NCBI GenBank assembly: GCA_028290345.1
Contig: JAQGKB010000093.1
Location: forward strand, 1-12,866
Direction of reading: 5' to 3'
From: Hyphomicrobiales bacterium
GTDB taxonomy: Bacteria > Pseudomonadota > Alphaproteobacteria > Rhizobiales > Devosiaceae
DNA: 12,866 nucleotides
Each line of letters starts with the position of its first letter. Positions within the stretch are counted from its first letter, which is position 1. The position numbers and the translations under genes are program-made. Below are positions 6,318-12,866 of this stretch, one piece after another. The notes beneath the pieces are model-generated. The model did no database searches and had not been told where the DNA came from. It saw only the letters and a program-made list of their open reading frames with translations.

Positions 6318-7208
6318 ATGGCCCAGACTAATCTACCGGTGCTGAGCGCCGAAGGCGGCCTCAGCCGTTATCTGCAGGAAATTCGCAAGTTCCCGATGCT
6401 TGAGCCGGATGAAGAATTCATGCTGGCAAAGCGCTACAAGGAGCATACCGATCCTGCTGCAGCACAAAAACTCATCACGTCGCATCTGCGCCTCGTCGCC
6501 AAGATCGCCATGGGCTATCGCGGCTACGGCTTGCCGATTTCCGAAGTGATTTCGGAAGGCAATGTCGGCCTGATGCACGCGGTCAAGCGCTTCGAACCAG
6601 ATAAGGGTTTCCGGCTCGCCACCTATGCGATGTGGTGGATCCGAGCGGCTATCCAGGAATACGTGTTGCGCTCGTGGTCGCTGGTGAAGATCGGCACCAC
6701 CGCCGCGCAGAAGCGCCTGTTCTTCAATCTGCGCAAGATCAAGGGCCAGATCGCGGCCCTCGATGACGGATCGCTGCATCCCGACCAGATCAAGCAGATC
6801 GCGACCACCCTGTCAGTGACCGAAGCAGACGTCGTCTCGATGAACTCCCGCCTCACCGGCGATGCCTCGCTCAACGCGCCGATGCGCGCCGACGAGGGCA
6901 CCTCCGAATGGCAGGATTGGCTCATCGACGACACGCCGGACCAGGAAACCGTACTCGGCAATTCCGAGGAGTATGACGAGCGCATGGGCCTGCTGACCAA
7001 CGCCATGGCCAACCTCAACGACCGCGAAAAGGCGATCTTCCAGGCTCGACGCCTGCAGGAGAGCCCGGCCACGCTCGAGGAACTGGCGCAGGAATACAAT
7101 GTCAGCCGCGAGCGCATCCGCCAGATCGAGGTTCGCGCCTTCGAAAAGGTGCAGGAGGCCGTCCAAGGCGCCGCCCGCGAGCGCGCTCGCGAGCAGGAAG
7201 AAGCATAA
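6318..7208 (+). CDS. rpoH: RNA polymerase heat-shock sigma factor RpoH (sigma32)
   Basis: 296 residues, the usual length for RpoH. The start ATG 6318 has GGGGGA (6308-6313) four bases upstream; an upstream in-frame GTG at 6261 is not supported. Sigma region 2 spans about residues 52-126 (LITSHLRLVAKIAMGYRGYG, GNVGLMHAVKRFEPDKGFRL, TYAMWWIRAAIQEYVLRSW). The RpoH box follows as QKRLFFNLRK (131-140), which distinguishes RpoH from other sigma70-type factors. Region 4 with the -35-binding helix-turn-helix is at about 251-280 (TLEELAQEYNVSRERIRQIE). The product directs transcription of chaperone and protease genes after heat or protein-folding stress. It has its own candidate heat-shock-type promoter and a structured leader, and ends in a perfect terminator. 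Many Hyphomicrobiales carry more than one rpoH; which paralogue this is cannot be told from the window. Confidence 0.95.
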   Translation: MAQTNLPVLSAEGGLSRYLQEIRKFPMLEPDEEFMLAKRYKEHTDPAAAQKLITSHLRLVAKIAMGYRGYGLPISEVISEGNVGLMHAVKRFEPDKGFRLATYAMWWIRAAIQEYVLRSWSLVKIGTTAAQKRLFFNLRKIKGQIAALDDGSLHPDQIKQIATTLSVTEADVVSMNSRLTGDASLNAPMRADEGTSEWQDWLIDDTPDQETVLGNSEEYDERMGLLTNAMANLNDREKAIFQARRLQESPATLEELAQEYNVSRERIRQIEVRAFEKVQEAVQGAARERAREQEEA

Positions 7209-7233
7209 GGGCTTCAGTAGCGATGAATTCGGA

Positions 7234-7263
7234 GCGACCGCAGGCAACTGCGGTCGCTTTTTT
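7234..7263 (+). terminator. Intrinsic terminator of rpoH
   Basis: A perfect 10-bp stem, GCGACCGCAG (7234-7243) with CTGCGGTCGC (7248-7257), is closed by a GCAA (GNRA) tetraloop and followed by six T (7258-7263). It lies 26 bases after the rpoH stop. Confidence 0.95.
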
Positions 7264-7278
7264 GTTTGTCCGGAGCGC

Positions 7279-7419
7279 GCTGCCACCCCCACCCTTGATC
7301 CCTCCCCAAAAGGGGGAGGGAAACACAAAAGCCGTGCAATCTAGCGCAAGGGATGCGCCTCCGGCGCTCCCTCCCCCTTGTGGGGAGGGAAGGCGGCAGC
7401 CAAGGGTGGGGGTGGCAGC
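7279..7419. repeat. Nested palindromic intergenic element (REP/MITE-like), 141 bp
   Basis: Perfect 19-bp outer inverted repeats bound the element: GCTGCCACCCCCACCCTTG at 7279-7297 and its exact complement at 7401-7419. Inside are two near-identical hairpins with 9-bp stems TCCCTCCCC/GGGGAGGGA (7299-7321, loop AAAAG; 7368-7390, loop CTTGT). Between them is a small GCGCC-TCC-GGCGC hairpin (7355-7367). It carries no coding capacity and fills the space between the convergent rpoH and thiN genes. Elements with a CCCTCCCC...GGGGAGGG core are, from memory, common in intergenic regions of rhizobial genomes. Copy number in this genome cannot be seen from one window. Confidence 0.85.
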
Positions 7420-7441
7420 ATACACAAGCCCCGGTGCCTCC

Positions 7442-8155
7442 CTACCCCCGCCGATTCATCACCGCCTCGATCAACCCCGCCAAATTCCCCTTCTCCAATA
7501 TCAGCAGCCAGACCCCATCCTCGCCCTTCGCCGGTTCGATGACGAACGTGCGTTTTGTCGCTGAATTCGACGTCCCCGTGCGTTCGCCCGGCGCCAGCCG
7601 CAGCCCCTCCAGCGGGTATTTGAGCCCATCCGAAGACCGGAACAATACCGGCTGCAGCGGATGCACCGACACGCGCTCCCCGGCTTTCACCCCAAAGCTG
7701 AACGACCCCGAAACCGCCAGCGCAATGTCGCTCTCATCGACCAGGATGATCGAGCGCTGCCTCGCATAACGCGTCACTGCATCGAGCGCCGCCAAAGTAT
7801 GGTCGAAGCGCTTGCCCGTCATGCCCAGCGCCACTGTCACGGGTGCCCGCGTCGAATACAGCGCTTTTTCGAAATCGGTGGTTTCCTGTTCCGAAATCCG
7901 CACCAAACGGGTGCGGCCGAGCCAGCCCAGCGGATCGCTGAGCGAGTCGAAATCTCCGATAATGGCATTCGGCTTGAGCCCGGCACCGGCGATGACATCG
8001 CCCCCGCCATCGGCGCCGACGAGCGCTGCTCCGCCCGCCGCTAGCTGAGCCAGCAAATCCAGGTCCACGGCCCCTCCGCCGACAATGACCAGCACCCCAG
8101 GAAACGTGAGCGGCAGGTCGGTGGCGTCCTTTTGTGACAACTCTTGCAACGGCAA
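7442..8155 (-). CDS. thiN: Thiamine pyrophosphokinase
   Basis: 237 residues. The enzyme transfers a pyrophosphate from ATP to thiamine, giving the cofactor TPP, in the cytoplasm. Family motifs are all present: ADGGGD (48-53), the acidic GDFDS (67-71) and TTDFEKAL (92-99) that bind Mg-ATP, GKRFDHTLA (114-122), and the C-terminal thiamine-site segment GTSNSAT (194-200). The start is uncertain: the frame opens with TTG at 8155, preceded by a weak AGAGAG (complement of 8160-8165); no ATG lies before the first conserved strand VLVIVGGGA. It is divergent from thiBPQ, and its promoter must overlap the region just upstream of the riboswitch, although the riboswitch itself is on the other strand and should not control thiN. 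With ThiBPQ it forms an import-and-activate salvage route for thiamine. Confidence 0.92.
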   Translation of the reverse strand: MPLQELSQKDATDLPLTFPGVLVIVGGGAVDLDLLAQLAAGGAALVGADGGGDVIAGAGLKPNAIIGDFDSLSDPLGWLGRTRLVRISEQETTDFEKALYSTRAPVTVALGMTGKRFDHTLAALDAVTRYARQRSIILVDESDIALAVSGSFSFGVKAGERVSVHPLQPVLFRSSDGLKYPLEGLRLAPGERTGTSNSATKRTFVIEPAKGEDGVWLLILEKGNLAGLIEAVMNRRG

Positions 8156-8172
8156 AAAACTCTCTTTATGTG
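8144..8172 (+). promoter_or_regulatory. Possible promoter of thiBPQ
   Basis: TTGCAA (8144-8149), 17 bases, TATGTG (8167-8172) is a weak sigma70-like pair. Its predicted start, near 8179, falls immediately before the first base of the TPP aptamer (8181), as expected for a riboswitch leader. The -10 is poor, so this rests mainly on position. Confidence 0.35.
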
Positions 8173-8180
8173 TGGCTGCG

Positions 8181-8263
8181 TCTCGCTGGGGTGTTCCGGG
8201 GTCCGGAACTGAGAGTTACCCATTGAACCTGAACCAGGTCATGCTGGCGGAGGAAGTTCGAGA
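8181..8263 (+). promoter_or_regulatory. TPP riboswitch (THI element) controlling thiBPQ
   Basis: The aptamer is closed by P1, TCTCG (8181-8185) with CGAGA (8259-8263). It contains a P3 hairpin GTTCCGG-GGT-CCGGAAC (8193-8209) running into the invariant CTGAGA (8209-8214), then TACCC (8217-8221), TTGAACCTGAACCAGGTCAT (8223-8242) and the GCTGGCGGAGGAA segment (8243-8255). These are the conserved THI-box elements in the right order. TPP binding should repress expression of the thiamine transporter genes. No terminator with a T-run follows, so control is probably at translation initiation. Confidence 0.95.
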
Positions 8264-8315
8264 TGGCAAGGGCGCTCGGGCGTCCTCCATTGACGCATCC
8301 CTCTCATACATGGCC

Positions 8316-8333
8316 GCAACGCTAAAGGGTTGC
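8316..8333 (+). promoter_or_regulatory. Likely Shine-Dalgarno-sequestering hairpin of the riboswitch
   Basis: GCAAC (8316-8320) can pair with GTTGC (8329-8333), placing the AAAGGG ribosome site of thiB (8324-8329) in the loop and against the stem, just before ATG 8336. A competing CCCT (8299-8302) could also mask AGGG (8326-8329). This is a plausible expression platform, but the switching partner between aptamer and hairpin was not resolved. Confidence 0.5.
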
Positions 8334-8335
8334 CG

Positions 8336-9340
8336 ATGCATTTCATCGCTCGACTGGCGCTTGCGGTTGTCATCGGCCTTGCAGCGCATCCCGCTGCGGC
8401 CGCCGACAAACCAAGCCTCACCATCTACACCTATGACGGCTTTGCCGGAGAATACGGCCCCGGTCCCGGCCTGAAGGCCGGTTTCGAAGCCCAGTGCGGC
8501 TGCACGGTGAATTTCGTCGGCACCGACAGCTCCATCGGCGCCCTGCGCCGGGTGCAGCTCGAGGGCGCGACCACCAGCGCCGATATCGTGCTTGGGCTCG
8601 ATACCTCTATCGCCGGTGAAGCACGCGCGACCGGCTTGTTTGCTCCGCACGGGCTTGCACTCACCGGCCTCAGCCTGCCGGTCAAATGGACCGACCCGGA
8701 GTTCGTGCCGTTCGACTACGGCTATTTCGCCTTCGTCTACGACAAGACCAAGGTTGCCAACCCGCCCAAATCCTTCGAAGAGCTGATCGCGAAGCCTACG
8801 ACCTTCAAGATCGCCATCGAAGACCCGCGCTCCGACACGCCCGGTCTCGGCCTGCTGCTCTGGATCCGGGCGGCCTATGGCGACAAGGCGCCGGAGATCT
8901 GGAAAGGCCTGAAACCGCACATCGTCACCATGGCCCGCTCCTGGGATGACGCCTACGGGCTTTTCCTCAAGGGCGAGGCCGATATGGCGCTCTCCTACAC
9001 CACCTCGCCCGCCTACCACGCCATCACGGACAAGACGGACAAATACGCCTCAGCGCGGTTCGATGAGGGCCATTACGCCCAGATCGAGGTCGCCGGCATG
9101 CTGAAATCCTCCAAGCACCAGGATCTGGCAAAGCAGTTCCTCGGCTATCTGACCTCGGTCCCGGCCCAGAAGATCATCCCGACCACCAACTGGATGTATC
9201 CGGTGGTTGATCTGGGGGCCGACCTGCCGGCCGAATTCAATGCGCTGCCCAAGCCGGCAAAGCTGCTGTCGCTCGATGAAAAGACCATCACGGCGAACAA
9301 GGACAAGTGGATTGCCGACGCCCTGGCCGCGATCCAATAG
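8336..9340 (+). CDS. thiB: Thiamine ABC transporter, periplasmic substrate-binding protein
   Basis: 334 residues. It captures thiamine (and its phosphates in E. coli) in the periplasm and delivers it to ThiP. ATG 8336 is chosen over TTG 8330 because AAAGGG (8324-8329) lies six bases upstream. Residues 1-22 are a signal peptide (FIARLALAVVIGLAAHPAAA). The mature start KPSLTIYTYDGFAGEYGPGPGLKAGFE and the CGC pair (C54, C56), then DIVLGLDTSIAGEARATGLF, parallel E. coli ThiB closely. Later family features include PFDYGYFAFVYD, the SDTPGLGLLLW stretch and the ligand-region NWMYPVVD near the C-terminus. It is the first gene of thiBPQ, directly under the TPP riboswitch. I see no anomaly in length or motifs. 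Confidence 0.95.
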   Translation: MHFIARLALAVVIGLAAHPAAAADKPSLTIYTYDGFAGEYGPGPGLKAGFEAQCGCTVNFVGTDSSIGALRRVQLEGATTSADIVLGLDTSIAGEARATGLFAPHGLALTGLSLPVKWTDPEFVPFDYGYFAFVYDKTKVANPPKSFEELIAKPTTFKIAIEDPRSDTPGLGLLLWIRAAYGDKAPEIWKGLKPHIVTMARSWDDAYGLFLKGEADMALSYTTSPAYHAITDKTDKYASARFDEGHYAQIEVAGMLKSSKHQDLAKQFLGYLTSVPAQKIIPTTNWMYPVVDLGADLPAEFNALPKPAKLLSLDEKTITANKDKWIADALAAIQ

Positions 9341-9353
9341 CCAGCCAAAGGTC

Positions 9354-10940
9354 TTGCCGCCGCGACCGCTCCGCCTGCTTGGCGGGGCGGTCATCGCCAT
9401 GGCCGTGGCCCTGCTGGTGGTACTGGTCCTGTGGTCCATCGCCAGCGCCGCCTACGGACAACCCGAAACCGCGGCGCCGCTTCCCGACGTTGCGCACCTT
9501 CTGCGCATGAGCGCCATCCAGGCCGCGCTTTCGACGGTGCTGTCGCTGCTCGTCGGCACCGCGCTAGCATGGTCGCTCAACCGGCTGCGCTTTGCGGGCC
9601 GGAACCTCGTCATCGCGCTCTTTGCCTCGGCCATCGTCACGCCGGGCCTGATCGTCGCCTTTGGCCTGCTCACTGTGTGGGGCCGCAGCGGCTGGATCAA
9701 CGCCATCGCCAATGTCCTGTTCCATACCAGCATCGACACGCCGATCTTTGGCCTAGGTGGCATCCTTGCCGCCCACGTCATCCTCGATGCCGCGTTCGCC
9801 GCCCGCATCCTGCTTGCCCGGCTCGATGCCATCCCCTCGACCCGGCTGAAGACCGGCCAGGGCCTTGCCCTCACCCCGGCGAAGCGCTTCGCCACCATCG
9901 ATTGGCCGGCACTGCGCGGCACTATGCCCGGCCTTGCCGCGATCATTTTCCTCCTCGCCTTCACCAGTTTTCCGATCGTGCTGCTGCTCGGCGGCGGCCC
10001 GGCGAACCAGACGCTGGAAGTTGCGATCTATTCGGCGGTACGCCTCGATTTTAACCTGCACGGCGCGGTGATCCTGGCCCTGGCGCAGATCGGCTTCTGC
10101 TCGATCATCATCCTCGCTGCCTCGGCGTTCGCACCCATTCCATCGACCCTCGGCCCCAGCGCCGGCCAGCGCTGGGCTGACCGGGGCTTTGCCAAGGCCG
10201 TGCAGTGGACCGTGCTTCTCGCCTGCATCATTGGCTTTGCCCTGCCGCTGCTTGCGGTGCTCGCCGGTGGTTTCAGCAGCAACCTCCCGGCCCTGTTTGC
10301 CCGGCCATCCTTCCCCTCGGCCCTCGCCACCAGCCTCGCCATCGGCACGCTTTCGGCGCTGCTGACACTGGTGCTCGCCCTGGGCCTCGGCTCCGCGCGA
10401 GCGGCAACGCTCCGCCCGCTCGCGCGCATCGGCCTTGCGGCCCCCGCCTACGCCTACCTGGCGGTACCGGCCGTGGTGCTGGCGCTCGGCTTCTTCCTCC
10501 TCGTCCGCACGATGGGCATCGAACCGGCAACCGCCGGCCCGGCGGTGGTAATCCTGGGCAATGCCCTGTTGTCGCTGCCCTTCGCCATTGCCACGCTGGG
10601 GCCGCCGCTCGAAGCCGTCGCGTCCGGCCAAGGCAAGCTCATCCGCTCGCTGGGCCTATCCGGCTGGCAACAATTCGTGCGCGTCGAATGGCCCCTGCTC
10701 GGACGTGAAATCGGCGTGGTGCTGGCGCTTGCCTTCTGCTTTTCGCTCGGCGATCTCGGGGTGATCTCGTTCTTCGGCACCCAGGATTTTTCCACCCTGC
10801 CGCTGCTGCTGGTGCGGGCGCTCGGCGCCTACCGCACCGATGACGCCGCGATCGTTGCCGCCGTCATGCTGGTGATCACCGTCGCCGCCTTCACCGCCCT
10901 GCCGCAGTTTTTCGCCCGGTGGTCCGATGCTCAGGCTTGA
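9354..10940 (+). CDS. thiP: Thiamine ABC transporter, permease
   Basis: About 528 residues from TTG 9354 (E. coli ThiP is 536). It is an inner-membrane permease of the fused type, with two homologous halves of about six helices each. Each half has a cytoplasmic EAA-type coupling loop that contacts ThiQ: AKRFATIDWPALRG near residue 175 and GWQQFVRVEWPLLG near residue 435. Nearby family-specific segments are LGGGPANQTLEVAIYSAV and the closing SLGDLGVISFFGTQDFSTLPLLLV. The start is uncertain. The frame is open back to 9207 inside thiB. TTG 9354 preserves the first helix but its AAAGG (9347-9351) is only two bases away; TTG 9312 has AAGGA (9299-9303) at a better eight bases and would overlap thiB by 29 bases; ATG 9399 would trim the first helix. 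The 3' end overlaps thiQ by 14 bases, consistent with translational coupling. Confidence 0.93.
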   Translation: MPPRPLRLLGGAVIAMAVALLVVLVLWSIASAAYGQPETAAPLPDVAHLLRMSAIQAALSTVLSLLVGTALAWSLNRLRFAGRNLVIALFASAIVTPGLIVAFGLLTVWGRSGWINAIANVLFHTSIDTPIFGLGGILAAHVILDAAFAARILLARLDAIPSTRLKTGQGLALTPAKRFATIDWPALRGTMPGLAAIIFLLAFTSFPIVLLLGGGPANQTLEVAIYSAVRLDFNLHGAVILALAQIGFCSIIILAASAFAPIPSTLGPSAGQRWADRGFAKAVQWTVLLACIIGFALPLLAVLAGGFSSNLPALFARPSFPSALATSLAIGTLSALLTLVLALGLGSARAATLRPLARIGLAAPAYAYLAVPAVVLALGFFLLVRTMGIEPATAGPAVVILGNALLSLPFAIATLGPPLEAVASGQGKLIRSLGLSGWQQFVRVEWPLLGREIGVVLALAFCFSLGDLGVISFFGTQDFSTLPLLLVRALGAYRTDDAAIVAAVMLVITVAAFTALPQFFARWSDAQA

Positions 10941-11580
10941 GGGCATTCGCTTTGCCTACGCACCGGAGGCGCTGCCCTATCGCTTCGATATGGTGGCGCA
11001 GCCCGGCGAAATAAGCGCCGTGATGGGCGCCAGCGGCGCCGGCAAATCCACGCTGCTCGACCTGATCGCCGGGTTCCTCCTGCCGCAAGCCGGCAGTATG
11101 ACCCTCGACGGCGTCGACCTGCTGCCGTTGCAGCCCGAGGATCGGCCGGTGTCGCTATTGTTCCAGTCCAATACGCTGTTCGAGCATCTCTCGGCCGAAA
11201 ACAACGTCGCCCTCGGCCTGCCACGGCCCACGCGCCGCAAGGATGCCGGTCCGCTCATTGCCGCAGCCTTGGCGGAAGTCGGCTTGGCAGGCATCGGCAA
11301 GCAGCGCGCGGCGACGCTTTCGGGCGGTCAAAAGCAGCGTGTGGCCCTGGCGCGAACCCTGCTGCGCAACAAACCGGTGCTATTGTTGGACGAACCGTTC
11401 TCGGCTCTCGACGATGAGACCCGCGTCGCGGCGCGCGATCTGGTGCGCAACCTCACCCGGGCCCATGACTGGACCACGATACTGGTCAGCCACCACACCG
11501 AGGACGTGCAGGCCTTGGCGACCTGCCGCTACCGGATCGCCGCTGGCGTATTGCTGCCCGAAGGCAACACCGCGGCCTAG
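10927..11580 (+). CDS. thiQ: Thiamine ABC transporter, ATPase subunit
   Basis: 217 residues, the short length typical of ThiQ. It supplies ATP hydrolysis on the cytoplasmic face of ThiP. All nucleotide-binding motifs are intact: Walker A GASGAGKST (34-42), Q-loop Gln 80 (LLFQSNTLFEHLS), signature LSGGQKQR (131-138), Walker B VLLLDEP (151-157) with catalytic Glu 156, D-loop SALD, and H-loop His 189. FQSNTLFEHLSAENNVALGL is the kind of segment that separates ThiQ from other small-molecule importers such as PotA or FbpC. ATG 10927 has GGTGG (10918-10922) four bases upstream and lies inside the end of thiP (14-base overlap). The TAG stop (11578-11580) shares the palindrome CTAG with the stop of the converging gene. 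Confidence 0.94.
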   Translation: MLRLEGIRFAYAPEALPYRFDMVAQPGEISAVMGASGAGKSTLLDLIAGFLLPQAGSMTLDGVDLLPLQPEDRPVSLLFQSNTLFEHLSAENNVALGLPRPTRRKDAGPLIAAALAEVGLAGIGKQRAATLSGGQKQRVALARTLLRNKPVLLLDEPFSALDDETRVAARDLVRNLTRAHDWTTILVSHHTEDVQALATCRYRIAAGVLLPEGNTAA

Positions 11581-12860
11581 GACGCCTTGTTCCAGGCCGT
11601 GAACACGTCGGTGAACAACGACTCCGCCTTGGGGTCCTTCTCGAGGGTGATGATGGCGCGCTTGCCGGTGGCGTAGATCACCGCGAGGTCGATCCACTTG
11701 CGCGAGGTCAACAGGTCCTTGTTGGCGGTGATATCAGCCGGAGTGGAGCTGAGCGCGAAGAGGAACGAGTTCCCCACCACGCGAGCCGAAGCCCCCACCA
11801 GCGGCGAACCCTGAACCAGTTCCTCGTTCTTGAGCAACACCCCCGGCAGCCCCGCAATCGATCCGCCGATGAACGAGTCGCTGACGTTGAAGTTGATTTC
11901 CATCAGATGGCTGGCCGGCAGGGTCGGGTCGGAATTCTTCCGGATCAGGATGTTCACCCCCAGATTGCGCGCTGGAATATTGGCCTTGCCCACCAGGGTC
12001 GGCTGGCCCATCTCGTCCTTGCCTTTGGTCCATTCAACCGTGCCGGAGAACGGCACAGCACCAGTCGTGCCGTCTTCCGAGGCCTCGAGCAGCAGCGATT
12101 GGCTGGCGCCCCCCGGCGCCGGGGGGATCGCCGGCGGCGTCAGCGTACTGGGCTTCGCCGGCGGCGCCACATTGGCGGTCTGCGCGTCGGGTGCGGGCGT
12201 TGGCGTTGGCGCCGCATTCTGCAATGTCGGGTCCGGCGTTGTCGGCGGCGCAATGGCGGGCTGGTCGGATGCGCTCAGCCGATCGGCGCTCTTCAACTCC
12301 GGGGCCGGTTCCGTCGCATTCGCCGCGGCGGTCGTATTGTTGGACGTGGTATTCTCGGTCGGCTTGGGTGTCGGCGCCCGGTTGGGTGTCACGGCCGGCA
12401 CCGCGGCCTGCTGCGTCACTGTCGGCGATTTGCCGAACATCGCGGCAAAATCGATATAGCCCTCGCGCCATGCCCAGAACCCAGCGCCACCGGCGCCGGC
12501 GAGCAGCAAGGCAAACACCAGCAGGAAGATCGTCACGGCGCTGCCGCCGCTCCGCTCCGTATCGACTTGCGCCCGCGCAAAACCCATATCGGTGGATGCG
12601 GGTGGAATCTCGCGGAAAACCGCTTCAACCATCTCATTGCGGGTCGGCACAGGAATCGGCGTCGGACGTGGCGCCGGAGCGGTGGGAATGCGCACCGGCG
12701 ACGGCGCCGGCATCTCGACCAGCGCGCCATTGGCCGGACGCGGCGCGTCGCCACGCGCCTCGCGGTCGAGGGCGGCGATGGCCCGGTCGATGGTTCCTTG
12801 CGGATCGGCCGGCTGGGCGCCGCGTTCGCTCTCGAGCTCGACTTCGCGCACGCTCGACAT
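11577..12860 (-). CDS. Membrane protein with Pro/Thr/Ala-rich linker and conserved C-terminal domain, function unknown
   Basis: 427 residues from ATG 12860. The window ends six bases further and those bases contain no stop, so the true start could lie outside. Layout: a cytoplasmic, proline-rich N-terminus (1-105, with APSPVRIPTAPAPRPTPIPV); one transmembrane helix (about 108-130, VTIFLLVFALLLAGAGGAGFWAW); a low-complexity Pro/Thr/Ala/Asn linker (about 145-253); and a folded domain (about 255-427). The last domain has recognisable conserved points: SGTVEWTKG, RKNSDPTLPASHLMEINF, SFIGGSIAGLPGVLLKNEE, SRKWIDLAVIY, GKRAIITLEKDP, FTDVFTAW. I recall this pattern (LPASH, GIxxxPGxLxK, GxRAIxxxEKG) from uncharacterised rhizobial proteins. 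The architecture suggests an inner-membrane protein presenting a periplasmic domain through a flexible spacer. It converges with thiQ, stops overlapping, and shows no functional link to thiamine uptake. Confidence 0.8.
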   Translation of the reverse strand: MSSVREVELESERGAQPADPQGTIDRAIAALDREARGDAPRPANGALVEMPAPSPVRIPTAPAPRPTPIPVPTRNEMVEAVFREIPPASTDMGFARAQVDTERSGGSAVTIFLLVFALLLAGAGGAGFWAWREGYIDFAAMFGKSPTVTQQAAVPAVTPNRAPTPKPTENTTSNNTTAAANATEPAPELKSADRLSASDQPAIAPPTTPDPTLQNAAPTPTPAPDAQTANVAPPAKPSTLTPPAIPPAPGGASQSLLLEASEDGTTGAVPFSGTVEWTKGKDEMGQPTLVGKANIPARNLGVNILIRKNSDPTLPASHLMEINFNVSDSFIGGSIAGLPGVLLKNEELVQGSPLVGASARVVGNSFLFALSSTPADITANKDLLTSRKWIDLAVIYATGKRAIITLEKDPKAESLFTDVFTAWNKAS

Positions 12861-12866
12861 CGCCGC

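Noticed and set aside
7264..7441. CRISPR or attachment site suggested by the repeated palindromes
   Set aside because: The units are inverted and nested, not evenly spaced direct repeats, and no integrase, Cas or tRNA gene is nearby.
8216..9019. Open frame of 267 codons on the minus strand
   Set aside because: Antisense to the riboswitch and thiB; the product is rich in Gly/Arg/Asp without family motifs, so it is a shadow frame.
9207..9353. Extended thiP N-terminus beginning inside thiB
   Set aside because: The added residues (Cys/Arg/Ser/Pro-rich) are the out-of-frame reading of thiB and precede the first membrane helix; most of this stretch is not a plausible protein start.
9753..10631. 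Open frame of 292 codons on the minus strand
   Set aside because: Antisense to thiP; the low-complexity charged translation is the complement of hydrophobic helix codons.
12121..12440. Repetitive-looking GC-rich tract suspected to be a repeat array
   Set aside because: It encodes the Pro/Thr/Ala-rich linker of the membrane protein; there is no regular period and no direct repeat of useful length.

Overview
This is ordinary core chromosome of an alphaproteobacterium, most likely order Hyphomicrobiales (Rhizobiales). The evidence is the 3' end of ctrA, a ChpT histidine phosphotransferase, an EipA (DUF1134) periplasmic protein, an alphaproteobacterial-type RpoH and several membrane proteins of a kind seen in rhizobia-like bacteria. 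A Devosia-like genus is possible, but that is an impression, not a demonstrated placement. Base composition is uniformly GC-rich. There are no transposase, phage, CRISPR, tRNA or rRNA genes.

Layout. (1) 2-2780, cell-cycle phosphorelay block: the DNA-binding half of CtrA (+) with its terminator, an exported protein of unknown function (+), then on the minus strand a single-domain CheY-like response regulator, ChpT and an exported YHS-like protein. (2) 2880-4784: EipA (+) and a membrane-anchored coiled-coil protein (+). (3) 4797-7263: a small membrane protein (-) head-to-head with an RluD-type pseudouridine synthase (+), followed by heat-shock sigma factor rpoH (+) with a textbook terminator. 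(4) 7279-7419: a nested palindromic repeat of about 141 bp between the converging ends of rpoH and thiN. (5) 7442-11580, thiamine module: thiamine pyrophosphokinase (-), and divergently a TPP riboswitch followed by thiB-thiP-thiQ (+), the thiamine ABC importer. (6) 11577-12860: a large membrane protein (-) with a Pro/Thr/Ala-rich linker and a conserved C-terminal domain of unknown function, ending tail-to-tail with thiQ.

How the parts fit. ChpT passes phosphate from CckA to CtrA, so the two linked genes encode consecutive steps of one relay; eipA is a direct CtrA target in Brucella, and a CtrA-like half-site pair lies upstream of it here. The thiamine module imports thiamine (ThiBPQ), ThiN converts it to TPP, and TPP should in turn shut down thiB translation through the riboswitch. 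No wholly new system was found. The observations most worth a second look are the nested palindrome, the candidate CtrA site before eipA, the overlap of the rluD terminator with a heat-shock-type rpoH promoter, and the uncharacterised response regulator and envelope proteins around ctrA/chpT.
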